DNA of 14,189 bases from JADKBO01 sp037968395 (GTDB lineage: Bacteria; Bacteroidota; Bacteroidia; Chitinophagales; Saprospiraceae). Under the pieces are notes generated by a model that did no database searches, was not told where the DNA came from, and saw nothing but the letters and a program-made list of their open reading frames with translations. This document shows positions 7,287 through 14,189 of this stretch, piece after piece (the stretch's first letter is position 1; the number at the start of each line of letters is the position of its first letter). The translations under genes and the position numbers were made by a program. The stretch lies in contig JBBKVK010000220.1 of assembly GCA_037968395.1 (NCBI GenBank), forward strand, positions 1 to 14,189, written 5' to 3'.

Positions 7287-8519
7287 TTGGCAAAGCAATC
7301 CTATTCACTATATGAACTCAATGAGTATATAAAAAGAGTGATGGCACTAAACTTTAGTGAGCCAATATGGATCAATTGCGAAATAGCCCAAATAAAAGAA
7401 GCAAGAGGAAACTATTACCTTGAATTGGTTGAACAAGATGATATGGATAACACAAAAGCTCAGATATCTGCAGCAATTTGGTATAAAAGTTATCTATTTA
7501 TCAAAAACAAATTAGGTGTACTTACAAATAGCCTTTTAGCTCCTGGAACACATGTCCAAATCAAAGCTCAAGTAGAGTTTAATGAGAGATATGGTCTTAA
7601 ACTAATCATCGAAGATATTGACCCAAGCTATACCATGGGTAAACTTGAATTAGCAAGGCAAAATGTCCTAGAGAGACTAAATAAAGAAGGAGTAACAAAG
7701 CTAAACAAAGAGATACCGATTCCAGTGGTTATTCAAAGAATAGCTGTGATCTCATCAGAGACGGCTGCAGGATATCAGGATTTCATCAATCAATGCATGA
7801 CTAATTCTTATGGTTATCAGTACGATATCACCCTGTATCAAGCTGCATTACAAGGCCAAAATACTGAAAGAGAAGTTTGTGCTGCTCTAGATACAATTAA
7901 AGATCGTTCAAAAGATTTTGATGCAATCGTGATTATAAGAGGTGGAGGTTCTAAGCTGGACTTATCCTTTTTTGATAATTTTAATATCGGCTACAAAATA
8001 GCGACTTCCCCCCTACCAGTATTAACTGGTATTGGTCATGAAATAGATAATTCCATAGCTGATCTTATGGCAAGTGTCTCGCTAAAGACACCTACAGCAG
8101 TAGCTGATTACATTGTAGAAAAGACAGCACATTTTGAAAGTTCAATTGTGGATCTATCGCAAAGAATAACTTTATATGCCAAACAAAATCTCCGTCAAAC
8201 TGAATTTGGTTTGCAAACTTTAGAGCATTCAATTTTTAGTATACCAAGGTATATATTGGCGGATCAATCCCATATGGTAAGTAAGACTGCACAATTGATT
8301 GAAAGCATATCTGTCAACAAGATATCAATCTTGAAAAATAAATTAGAATCTATAGATCAATTGATTAAATCTTATGACCCATTATCAATTTTAAAAAAAG
8401 GATATGTAACTATAATGCAAAATGGTAAGTACATTTCAACTAGAAATGGATTGAAAAATGGAGAATTTGAAATTAACTTTGTCGACGGCACGATAAAAGC
8501 TTTACAAAACAAAAAATAA
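7287..8519 (+). CDS. xseA: Exonuclease VII large subunit XseA
   Basis: Catalytic subunit of exonuclease VII, which degrades single-stranded DNA to oligonucleotides in both directions and acts in repair with several copies of XseB. The 410 residues (E. coli 456) comprise an N-terminal OB-fold (about 5-110, SYSLYELNEYIKRV then EPIWINCEI), a catalytic domain (about 120-280) with VISSETAAGYQDF (154-166), RGGGS (218-222), GIGHEID (248-254) and KTPTAVADY (267-275), and a long C-terminal coiled coil (about 275-360). The start must be TTG at 7287: a stop lies in frame at 7275-7277, and the next ATG (7341) would remove the first OB-fold strand. Its promoter should lie between the sucC terminator and 7287, but no clear TAnnTTTG box is seen. 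xseB follows five bases after the stop. Confidence 0.95.
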   Translation: MAKQSYSLYELNEYIKRVMALNFSEPIWINCEIAQIKEARGNYYLELVEQDDMDNTKAQISAAIWYKSYLFIKNKLGVLTNSLLAPGTHVQIKAQVEFNERYGLKLIIEDIDPSYTMGKLELARQNVLERLNKEGVTKLNKEIPIPVVIQRIAVISSETAAGYQDFINQCMTNSYGYQYDITLYQAALQGQNTEREVCAALDTIKDRSKDFDAIVIIRGGGSKLDLSFFDNFNIGYKIATSPLPVLTGIGHEIDNSIADLMASVSLKTPTAVADYIVEKTAHFESSIVDLSQRITLYAKQNLRQTEFGLQTLEHSIFSIPRYILADQSHMVSKTAQLIESISVNKISILKNKLESIDQLIKSYDPLSILKKGYVTIMQNGKYISTRNGLKNGEFEINFVDGTIKALQNKK

Positions 8520-8524
8520 CAATT

Positions 8525-8707
8525 ATGGCTAAATTAAACTATGATTCTGCTTATAAAGAACTTCAAGATATCTTATCTAAACTTCAAGATGAGAATATTG
8601 GAATAGAAAAGATGAGTGACCATGTCAAAAGGGCAAAAGAATTGAGTGAATATTGTAAGAATAGATTGAGAGACATCGAGAAATCGTTAGATGAAATATC
8701 AGAGTAA
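8525..8707 (+). CDS. xseB: Exonuclease VII small subunit XseB
   Basis: Small partner of XseA; several copies bind the XseA coiled coil and are needed for nuclease activity. The 60 residues are almost all helical and show the family pattern: YDSAYKELQDILSKLQDENI (6-25) followed by a second helix with LSEYCKNRLRDIEKSLDEI (40-58). Length is short compared with about 80 in E. coli but within the range of Bacteroidota and Firmicutes. It starts five bases after xseA, the normal xseAB operon arrangement. pgi follows after 88 bases. Confidence 0.92.
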   Translation: MAKLNYDSAYKELQDILSKLQDENIGIEKMSDHVKRAKELSEYCKNRLRDIEKSLDEISE

Positions 8708-8795
8708 TGAAGTGAATTATAAACAGATGTTCTTAAATGACTTCAATGCTCAAACTATTCAATAATTAAAAATTACAAAAGGAAACAAATTATAT

Positions 8796-10097
8796 ATGAA
8801 AATTACTATTAATGACACTTACGTTGATCAATTTATCGATCAGAAAGCATTTGGTAATAATATACTGAGCGCAAAAAAGGCATTAGCTTCACTCTTAAAC
8901 TCTGATGGTAAAGGGAATGAATATTTGGGTTGGATTAATTTACCTAGTGAAGTAGATACAGCCCTCATTGAAGATATTTCAAAAACGGTAGAATTGGTTA
9001 AGTCTAATTCAAAAGTCTTAGTAATAATTGGTATTGGTGGTTCTTACTTAGGATCAAAAGCTGTAATATCGGCACTAACGTCTACTCATCACAATAAGTT
9101 TGCTAACGGTAAAGGGTTACCTGAAATCTATTTTGCAGGAACAGACCTATCTGGTACAGAATTAACTGATCTTATTGCAGTAATCGGAGGTCGAGATTTT
9201 AGCATTAATATCATATCAAAGTCAGGCACTACAACAGAACCTGCCATTGCCTTCAGAGTACTAAGAAGGTTAATGGATGAGAAATATGGGGCTAACAACT
9301 ATGCTAATAGAATAATTGCCACAACAGACAAATCAAAAGGAGCCTTACGCAATTTATCAACTGAAAAAGGTTATAAAACCTATGTGATTCCAGATGATGT
9401 TGGTGGAAGATTTTCGGTATTTACACCAGTAGGACTTATCCCAATTGCAGCGGCAGGAGCAGATATAAAAGAGTTGATAAGAGGAGCTAAATCTGCACAA
9501 ATAGACTTGTGTGACGATAGTAATGAGAATATTGCAATTAAATATGCTGCACTTCGTAATACACTCTATGAAAATGGGAAAATTATAGAAATCTTATGTA
9601 ATTATGAGCCTAGGTTGTCATTTATTGCCGCTTGGTGGAAACAATTATTTGGAGAATCTGAGGGCAAAGAAGGAAAAGGTATATTCCCAGCATCTGTAGA
9701 TTTTACTTGTGATCTCCACTCTATGGGTCAATACATTCAAGAAGGACCTCGTCACTTGATGGAGACCATTCTAAGAGTAAAAAAGATGCCACATGACATT
9801 CCTGTACCTTCGACTGTAGACAACCTTGATAATCTAAATTACCTAAGTAGTAAAACGATTAATTACATAAATGAAATGGCAACTCAAGGAACATTAGAAG
9901 CTCATGTGAGTGGTAATGTACCTAACGTTATCATAGAAATTCCAGAATTAACAGCTTACCATATAGGATATTTACTTTACTTCTTTGAAATGGCTTGCGG
10001 AATAAGTGCATATATGTTAGGTGTAAATCCATTTGACCAGCCTGGAGTAGAATCTTATAAAAGTAATATGTTTAGGTTGCTGGGTAAACTATCATAA
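8796..10097 (+). CDS. pgi: Glucose-6-phosphate isomerase (short form)
   Basis: Interconverts glucose-6-phosphate and fructose-6-phosphate in glycolysis and gluconeogenesis, in the cytoplasm. At 433 residues it belongs with the compact Bacillus-like form (about 450) rather than the 550-residue E. coli and animal form. Visible motifs are GIGGSYLGSKAV (79-90), the phosphate-binding SKSGTTTEPA (141-150), the PROSITE-type signature DDVGGRFSVFTPVG (200-213) with substrate-binding Arg205, GESEGKEGKG with Glu289 (286-295), DLHSMGQYIQEG (306-317) with the probable ring-opening His308, and the second signature NPFDQPGVESYK (411-422) with Lys422. A purine-rich AAAAGGAAA lies about 10 bases before the ATG and may act as a ribosome binding site. 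It may be read through from xseAB or have a promoter in the 88-base gap. It converges with the YihY gene, nine bases away. Confidence 0.96.
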   Translation: MKITINDTYVDQFIDQKAFGNNILSAKKALASLLNSDGKGNEYLGWINLPSEVDTALIEDISKTVELVKSNSKVLVIIGIGGSYLGSKAVISALTSTHHNKFANGKGLPEIYFAGTDLSGTELTDLIAVIGGRDFSINIISKSGTTTEPAIAFRVLRRLMDEKYGANNYANRIIATTDKSKGALRNLSTEKGYKTYVIPDDVGGRFSVFTPVGLIPIAAAGADIKELIRGAKSAQIDLCDDSNENIAIKYAALRNTLYENGKIIEILCNYEPRLSFIAAWWKQLFGESEGKEGKGIFPASVDFTCDLHSMGQYIQEGPRHLMETILRVKKMPHDIPVPSTVDNLDNLNYLSSKTINYINEMATQGTLEAHVSGNVPNVIIEIPELTAYHIGYLLYFFEMACGISAYMLGVNPFDQPGVESYKSNMFRLLGKLS

Positions 10098-10106
10098 CTT
10101 TAGATT

Positions 10107-11078
10107 CTAAACAATATTTGATTTTTTCTTCGGATTTAATAGATTGGCTGGGTTTTGATTTAAGGCAATACTTGCATTAAGTTCATAGCCTGAAAGAATA
10201 ATGAATGCATTAATTTGTAACCATATCATAATTACTATCAATGCTCCAAAGGAACCGTATAGTTCATTGTATCGGCCAAACTCATTAACTATGTAAGAAA
10301 ACCCAATAGAAGTTAACAATGACAGAATCGTTGCCATTACACTACCTGGGTTGACAAAATCTATTCGTTTTCTAAATTTTGGAGCATAACTATAAATGAT
10401 AGTAACGCCAATATATATTATAAGAAAGGTAGCGATCCATTTGCCAATAAAAATCAAAACTTGGGTGATCAATGGAAGTTTTTCTTCAATATTAATCAGT
10501 GATATCAACTGACCTCCAGCAACAATCATGATTAAAGATATAATGAATAAAAGACCAATAGCTATAGTTAATATTAATGCTAATAATCTTTCTCTTAACA
10601 CTCCTCTATTTTTGAAGAAACTTTTATTCTTTTTAGTCCTTTTATTAAATGCCGCCATTAGAGATAGCATACCATTTGAAGAAAATATCATTGCTAAAAT
10701 AAACCCTAAAGAAAGGAGCCCACCGCTTGGTCGATCTGTGATACTTTTTATAATCTCATTAAGATAGGCATGGGCAGTTTGTGGCATTACTCCTTGCAAC
10801 GATTCCATCAACAAAGTTGTGTAATCATCTGCAAAAGGAACATACGGTAATAATGTCAATAAAAATATCAATGCAGGAAAAATAGCTAACATCAAATTAA
10901 ATGCAATGGAATTCGCCCTTGTCATTAACCTATCATTCATAGATTCATTGTACAAGAACTGCACTATGGTAAAAATAGGAACACCACCAAACCCAGGTAA
11001 AGCATACTTTTTTGACCACCTAAGGATTTGTAAAACCAAAGGATGATTTAAAAATTTATTAATCCACTTGTTAATCAA
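10107..11078 (-). CDS. YihY/BrkB family inner-membrane protein
   Basis: A membrane protein of the YihY/virulence factor BrkB family (once mislabelled ribonuclease BN); its molecular function is not established. The 323 residues hold about six hydrophobic segments (roughly 55-77, 119-140, 165-187, 203-229, 244-266, 275-298). Family marks include RANSIAFNLMLAIFPALIFL (54-73), YAPKFRKRIDFVNPGS (231-246), and NELYGSFGALIVIMIWL followed by GYELNA (271-302). The start is TTG at 11078, overlapping the thioesterase stop by 8 bases, so translation is probably coupled. A stop lies in frame at 11100-11102 with no ATG or GTG between, and the first internal ATG (Met47) would remove the N-terminal amphipathic region usual in Bacteroidota homologues. 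It is the last gene of the minus-strand operon. Confidence 0.9.
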   Translation of the reverse strand: MINKWINKFLNHPLVLQILRWSKKYALPGFGGVPIFTIVQFLYNESMNDRLMTRANSIAFNLMLAIFPALIFLLTLLPYVPFADDYTTLLMESLQGVMPQTAHAYLNEIIKSITDRPSGGLLSLGFILAMIFSSNGMLSLMAAFNKRTKKNKSFFKNRGVLRERLLALILTIAIGLLFIISLIMIVAGGQLISLINIEEKLPLITQVLIFIGKWIATFLIIYIGVTIIYSYAPKFRKRIDFVNPGSVMATILSLLTSIGFSYIVNEFGRYNELYGSFGALIVIMIWLQINAFIILSGYELNASIALNQNPANLLNPKKKSNIV

Positions 11079-11481
11079 AATAAGGGTTGATTTTTTTTGT
11101 CAAAAAGTCTGGACAAGAAACCCGACGATTATTGTCCATATTAACAAAAAACAACTTTACAGCTGCTTCATGTATATTTTTACCATTTTCATTATATATT
11201 GAATGGTGAAAATGGATCATTTTAGTCGGAATTTCTTCAAGCCTAGTCTCTATGGTAATTAACTCATCGTAATAAACTGGAAGCTTATACCTGCTTTCTA
11301 CATGCAGCACAGGCATCATTATTCGGTATTCATCTTCTAATTGTTTGTACGAAACGCCTAGCGACCGTATGGCTTCTGACCTTCCTATTTCGTATAACAA
11401 TGGATAATTACCATAATAGAGGTAACCCATCTTGTCTGTCTCTCCATATCTAATTCTCTTAGTACACTCATGTTTAAACAT
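11071..11481 (-). CDS. 4HBT-type acyl-CoA thioesterase (YbgC-like)
   Basis: A hotdog-fold thioesterase of 136 residues, the usual size for the 4-hydroxybenzoyl-CoA thioesterase/YbgC family, which hydrolyses acyl-CoA thioesters. RYGETDKMGYLYYGNY (11-26) is the family active-site segment, with Asp16 as the likely catalytic residue; the His often present in the YHxxY motif is Gly24 here. The helix LLYEIGRSEAIRSLG (28-42) follows, and then the beta-sheet half, with IHEAAVKLFFVN near the end. It begins nine bases after the stop of the BT_3928-like gene and overlaps the YihY gene by 8 bases. YbgC in E. coli associates with the Tol-Pal region, but no tol gene is present here, and the true substrate is unknown. 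Confidence 0.9.
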   Translation of the reverse strand: MFKHECTKRIRYGETDKMGYLYYGNYPLLYEIGRSEAIRSLGVSYKQLEDEYRIMMPVLHVESRYKLPVYYDELITIETRLEEIPTKMIHFHHSIYNENGKNIHEAAVKLFFVNMDNNRRVSCPDFLTKKINPYFD

Positions 11482-11482
11482 G
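11469..11482. repeat. 14-base perfect palindrome over the thioesterase start
   Basis: CATGTTTAAACATG is self-complementary and includes the minus-strand start codon (11479-11481) of the thioesterase gene. It may be a coincidence of the coding sequence MFKHE, or could fold to hide the start codon. Just upstream, TAATTTTG (minus strand, 11493-11486) resembles a -7 box and contains the stop codon of the preceding gene. Confidence 0.35.
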
Positions 11483-11490
11483 CAACAAAA

Positions 11491-12972
11491 TTACTTCAAA
11501 TATTGAGATTTCACTTCCGAAAAGCTAGGCAATTTCTTTTTATGCCATTTATTGATGATCTTTCCATTGTGCCACAAGACAATTCCAGGGTTAGATCTTA
11601 TAATTGTTTTAAGTAAAATGTCATCCGCAGTAAAAAACTCAATTGGCAAGTTAAACTCTTTTTTTAAGTCTTCTGTTTGACCTTCACCAATTCCTCCTAT
11701 TACCCAAGATACTTCATTACCGTCTGCTATGGCTTGTCTGGCAAATTCACCAATTTCTATCATGTCGCTAACCAAAGATTTAGCCCAAATGTAGTTTGTA
11801 CCTTCTACAACTTTTTCTTCTGTGTTTGTCTTGACGATTACGGTATCTAATATTCCTTTTTCGTTAAATATACTGTCTCTAACATATACAGTATCAATTG
11901 TCGTTATGCTTGCAGGTTCTGAGTCGTACTTAAGTTTATAACTTACCAGCATAAAATGGTATTTTTCATTATACAAATATTTGTCCGTGACATCTCCACC
12001 GTCAAATGTTTCAATAACAAAATCACTGATTTTAGTCTTTTCTATTGTTGGTTCTGTTTTAATTTGGTCAATTGTTTCAAATTTCTCTTTTGGATAATCT
12101 TTATAATTACTCATGTAATCATTGTAAGGCAGATTAAATACTTCTCCTGTTTCTTTATTTTTCATGACAAAGTCTAGTACCTGAACATTACCTGCTGCAG
12201 CTTCTTCAGCTTCTTTAATCTTAGCTACTTCTGCTCCTACTTTAAATGGTCTAAAATCAGTACTTGGAAGATTCCAAACAAAATTATTTAGACAATAAAA
12301 AACCAATCCAATAGTTGCAACAATAGCAATAATATTAGTCCACTTAGCAGAAACTAACTCATGCATGTCTTCGTGTTTAAACACAAAGTATAGAGCTGGC
12401 AACAATAATGCTACATCTTTAAAAAACGACACTTTAGGTTCAAGTTTTATAAAGTCACCAAAACATCCACAATCAGTAACTTGCATATTGTTTTTGTTGT
12501 AAGCTCCCCAGTTAGCAAAATCGAAGAATGTTGTTGATGTAGGTACATATCCTGTTAAGTATGTGAACCCAGTTAATATCAAAAAGAACACTATCAGTAC
12601 TAAAAAGGACCACGTAACCCACTTGCTTTTAGTACCTAGTAGTAGTAATAAACCAAGTATGATTTCAAAAACAATCATAAACACAGAAAAAGCAATAGAG
12701 TATTCAGATAAAAATGGAAATATTGGATTTATAAATGACATCCAAGTGTCAGCAAATGTAGATTCAAATGCTACAAAATACTGCTCCATCTTAAATGCAG
12801 TACCCATTGGATCAATGGCTTTAACCCAACCAGAAAAAATAAACAAAACACCGCAGAAATTCTGAAGGAATGTCATTAACCATGATTTATGCTTCTTAAA
12901 TCCAAACCCAACTATTAGGGTTAATATGATGGCTACAATGCCAATATTAATTATAAGAGTAGATAATGTCAT
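11491..12972 (-). CDS. BT_3928-like MauE/DoxX membrane protein with thioredoxin-like C-terminus
   Basis: A 493-residue protein resembling the BT_3928 family of Bacteroidota. The N-terminal 230 residues hold about six membrane segments (roughly 3-24, 36-53, 90-113, 119-140, 184-199, 211-229) of the DoxX/MauE type, with DCGCFGDF at 167-174: Cys168 and Cys170 form the CGCFG motif typical of MauE-like redox-associated membrane proteins. The remaining soluble part ends in a thioredoxin-like fold: HFMLVSYKL (339-347), EVSWVIGGIG (420-429), RSNPGIVLWHNGKIINKW (459-476) with a probable cis-Pro. No CxxC is present in it, so it is unlikely to be a disulfide reductase by itself. A hydrophilic insertion (about 348-392) interrupts the domain, and the DFV...G-V pattern occurs twice (267-278 and 317-328). 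It is first in a three-gene operon. A role in envelope redox or folding is inferred only. Confidence 0.82.
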   Translation of the reverse strand: MTLSTLIINIGIVAIILTLIVGFGFKKHKSWLMTFLQNFCGVLFIFSGWVKAIDPMGTAFKMEQYFVAFESTFADTWMSFINPIFPFLSEYSIAFSVFMIVFEIILGLLLLLGTKSKWVTWSFLVLIVFFLILTGFTYLTGYVPTSTTFFDFANWGAYNKNNMQVTDCGCFGDFIKLEPKVSFFKDVALLLPALYFVFKHEDMHELVSAKWTNIIAIVATIGLVFYCLNNFVWNLPSTDFRPFKVGAEVAKIKEAEEAAAGNVQVLDFVMKNKETGEVFNLPYNDYMSNYKDYPKEKFETIDQIKTEPTIEKTKISDFVIETFDGGDVTDKYLYNEKYHFMLVSYKLKYDSEPASITTIDTVYVRDSIFNEKGILDTVIVKTNTEEKVVEGTNYIWAKSLVSDMIEIGEFARQAIADGNEVSWVIGGIGEGQTEDLKKEFNLPIEFFTADDILLKTIIRSNPGIVLWHNGKIINKWHKKKLPSFSEVKSQYLK

Positions 12973-12980
12973 ACAGTATT

Positions 12981-12994
12981 TTAATTTAAATTAA
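12981..12994. repeat. AT-only palindrome before the BT_3928-like gene
   Basis: TTAATTTAAATTAA is a perfect 14-base palindrome lying 8 bases upstream of the minus-strand ATG at 12972. It could be a regulator site or simply reflect low GC. In Bacteroidota an A/T-rich stretch ahead of the start codon often takes the place of a Shine-Dalgarno sequence, so a translational role is also possible. Confidence 0.35.
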
Positions 12995-13003
12995 TCATTC
13001 ATT

Positions 13004-13026
13004 TTTCCACAATAACCTAGTGGAAA
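13004..13026 (-). promoter_or_regulatory. Hairpin in the leader of the BT_3928-like gene
   Basis: On the minus strand, TTTCCAC and GTGGAAA form a 7-base stem with a 9-base loop, between the candidate promoter box (13047-13040) and the start codon at 12972. It includes three G-C pairs, unusual in this AT-rich gap. No T-run follows, so it is not an intrinsic terminator. It may stabilise the mRNA or have no function. Confidence 0.35.
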
Positions 13027-13039
13027 CTAAAACATATTA

Positions 13040-13047
13040 CAAAAATA
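13040..13047 (-). promoter_or_regulatory. Bacteroidota -7 box for the minus-strand operon
   Basis: On the minus strand this reads TATTTTTG, the same octamer found ahead of the metalloprotease and sucC genes. It lies 67 bases upstream of the ATG at 12972, so the leader would be about 60 bases and include a small hairpin and an AT palindrome. No strong -33 TTG stands at the usual spacing. Confidence 0.5.
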
Positions 13048-13123
13048 CAATTATTAATAAAACTATCTTGTTAACAGCTTGCTAATAAGATTTAAATATA
13101 AAAGTGATTTAAACTAAGTACCA

Positions 13124-14189
13124 TTAATCCAATGACTTTGGAAGTGATTTATTAGCTTTTGCACCTAGTTCTTTTAGTCTTTCAGCTCTATTTATCAGAT
13201 TTCCAGAGCCAGTGTTCAATTTTTTCATGGCATCATTAAACGTATTGTTACTAGTATTCATCTGTTTGCCCAACTTATCCATATCATCCACAAATCCAAC
13301 AAATTTATCATACATTTTACCTGCCTCTTCCGCTATTTGAACCGCAAATCTGCTTTGCTTGTCATTTCTCCACATAGACTCAACAGTCTTTAGAGTTGCT
13401 AATAAAGTAGATGAGGTAACGATGACAATATTCTTATCAAAGGCATAATTGTACAATTCGGAGTCAAATTGTAAAGCGGCGCTAAATGCTGTGTCTATTG
13501 GTATAAACATCAGAACAAAATCTGGACTGGCAATTTTATATAAATCATGGTAATTTTTAGCAGATAAACCCTCAATGTGTTTCCTAATGGCAAATACATG
13601 AGCCTTTTGACTGGATTTTTGTGCAGCATCAGACTCACCATTTACGAATGCCTCGTATGCCACTAGACTTACCTTAGAATCAATTATAATCTTCTTATCA
13701 TCAGGTAAATGAATCACTACATCTGGTCTTGACATCTTACCATCTGCGTCTCGTTCACTGGATTGCAAGTAATACTCCCTGTCTTTGACAAGTCCCGACT
13801 TATCAAGAATAGACTCTAAAATAAGCTCTCCCCAATTTCCTTGTTTCTTGAAATCACCTTTTAATGCCTTGGCTAAATCATTGGCTTCCTTTGACACTTG
13901 ATCACTTTTTTCGTTCAGGTACTTGATTTGTTCTTTTAATGATTCGTGTTGTTTGATGGTTTCAATATTGGATTTATCTATCTTGTCTTCAAATAATTTT
14001 ATCTTTTCTTTTAATGGATCTAGAATCTCTTTCATTCCCAGCTTTTGTTTAGTATCTAAATTTTCAGATTGGCTTTTTAAAACTCTGTTTGCTAAATTCT
14101 CAAATCGTTCTATTTGTTTTTCAGAATTATTGATTTCAGAATCAAACCGTGATCGCAGATTTCTTAAATCAGCTGATAGTGTTGCCTTT
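13124..14189 (-). CDS. rmuC: DNA recombination protein RmuC (5' end outside window)
   Basis: RmuC-family proteins are thought to limit rearrangement between short inverted repeats and have a restriction-endonuclease-like core. An ATG exists at 14035, but the frame stays open for 51 more codons to the window edge, and those residues (with ERFENLANRVL about 27 residues upstream of that Met) fit the RmuC coiled coil, so the Met is internal and the gene is partial. From it, the visible parts are coiled coil (to about 60), GNWGELILESIL (66-77), RPDVVIHLP (103-111), IIIDSKVSL (116-124), MFIPIDTAFSAAL and SSTLLATLKTVESMWR. PD (104-105) with DSK (119-121) match the PD-(D/E)xK nuclease pattern. At least 354 residues are encoded; the family is usually about 400-500 with an N-terminal membrane helix, which would lie outside. 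The gene ends 151 bases before the BT_3928-like gene, which has its own promoter box. Confidence 0.93.
   Translation of the reverse strand, partial: KATLSADLRNLRSRFDSEINNSEKQIERFENLANRVLKSQSENLDTKQKLGMKEILDPLKEKIKLFEDKIDKSNIETIKQHESLKEQIKYLNEKSDQVSKEANDLAKALKGDFKKQGNWGELILESILDKSGLVKDREYYLQSSERDADGKMSRPDVVIHLPDDKKIIIDSKVSLVAYEAFVNGESDAAQKSSQKAHVFAIRKHIEGLSAKNYHDLYKIASPDFVLMFIPIDTAFSAALQFDSELYNYAFDKNIVIVTSSTLLATLKTVESMWRNDKQSRFAVQIAEEAGKMYDKFVGFVDDMDKLGKQMNTSNNTFNDAMKKLNTGSGNLINRAERLKELGAKANKSLPKSLD

Noticed and set aside
8708..8795. TGAAGT...ACTTCA inverted repeat between xseB and pgi
   Set aside because: Six pairs with a loop of more than 20 bases; expected by chance.
10607..10614. TATTTTTG inside the YihY gene on the plus strand
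   Set aside because: It lies inside a minus-strand gene with no plus-strand gene downstream, so it is a chance match to the promoter box.
12563..12865. Plus-strand open frame antisense to the BT_3928-like gene
   Set aside because: It is antisense to clear membrane segments, and its product has no family features.
13089..13113. Direct repeat of GATTTAAA downstream of rmuC
   Set aside because: An 8-base AT-rich repeat occurring twice is not unusual in this composition and shows no array.

Overview
The window looks like ordinary chromosomal DNA of a low-GC Bacteroidota bacterium. Four things point there: the LpxC-FabZ fusion protein, a secreted protease ending in a type IX secretion (T9SS) sorting domain, a BT_3928-type MauE/DoxX membrane protein, and TAnnTTTG-type promoter boxes with few Shine-Dalgarno sequences. 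I cannot name a genus. I see no tRNA, rRNA, CRISPR array, insertion sequence or phage gene, and no clear sign of horizontal transfer.

Layout. (1) 241-4136, plus strand: a tight lipid A cluster, lpxD, lpxC-fabZ and lpxA, followed 9 bases later by a stand-alone ABC ATPase. Together these supply three acyl-transfer and deacetylation steps of early lipid A synthesis plus the FabZ dehydratase of fatty acid synthesis. (2) 4137-5907: a 268-base AT-rich gap holding a promoter box, then a secreted M43-like zinc metalloprotease with a T9SS C-terminal domain. (3) 5956-7161: sucC, beta subunit of succinyl-CoA ligase, alone with its own promoter box and followed by two tandem hairpins, the second a clear intrinsic terminator. 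(4) 7287-10097, plus strand: xseA and xseB (both subunits of exonuclease VII) and pgi (short-type glucose-6-phosphate isomerase). (5) 10107-12972, minus strand, convergent with pgi: a likely three-gene operon read as BT_3928-like protein, then a 4HBT thioesterase, then a YihY/BrkB membrane protein. (6) 13124 to the window edge, minus strand: rmuC, cut off at its 5' end.

Nothing here amounts to a wholly new system. The points most worth a second look are the orphan ABC ATPase whose Q-loop Gln and H-loop His are both replaced, the Ser at the usual Gly of the protease zinc motif, the tandem and possibly competing hairpins after sucC, the insertion inside the thioredoxin-like domain of the BT_3928-like protein, and the recurring TATTTTTG boxes.
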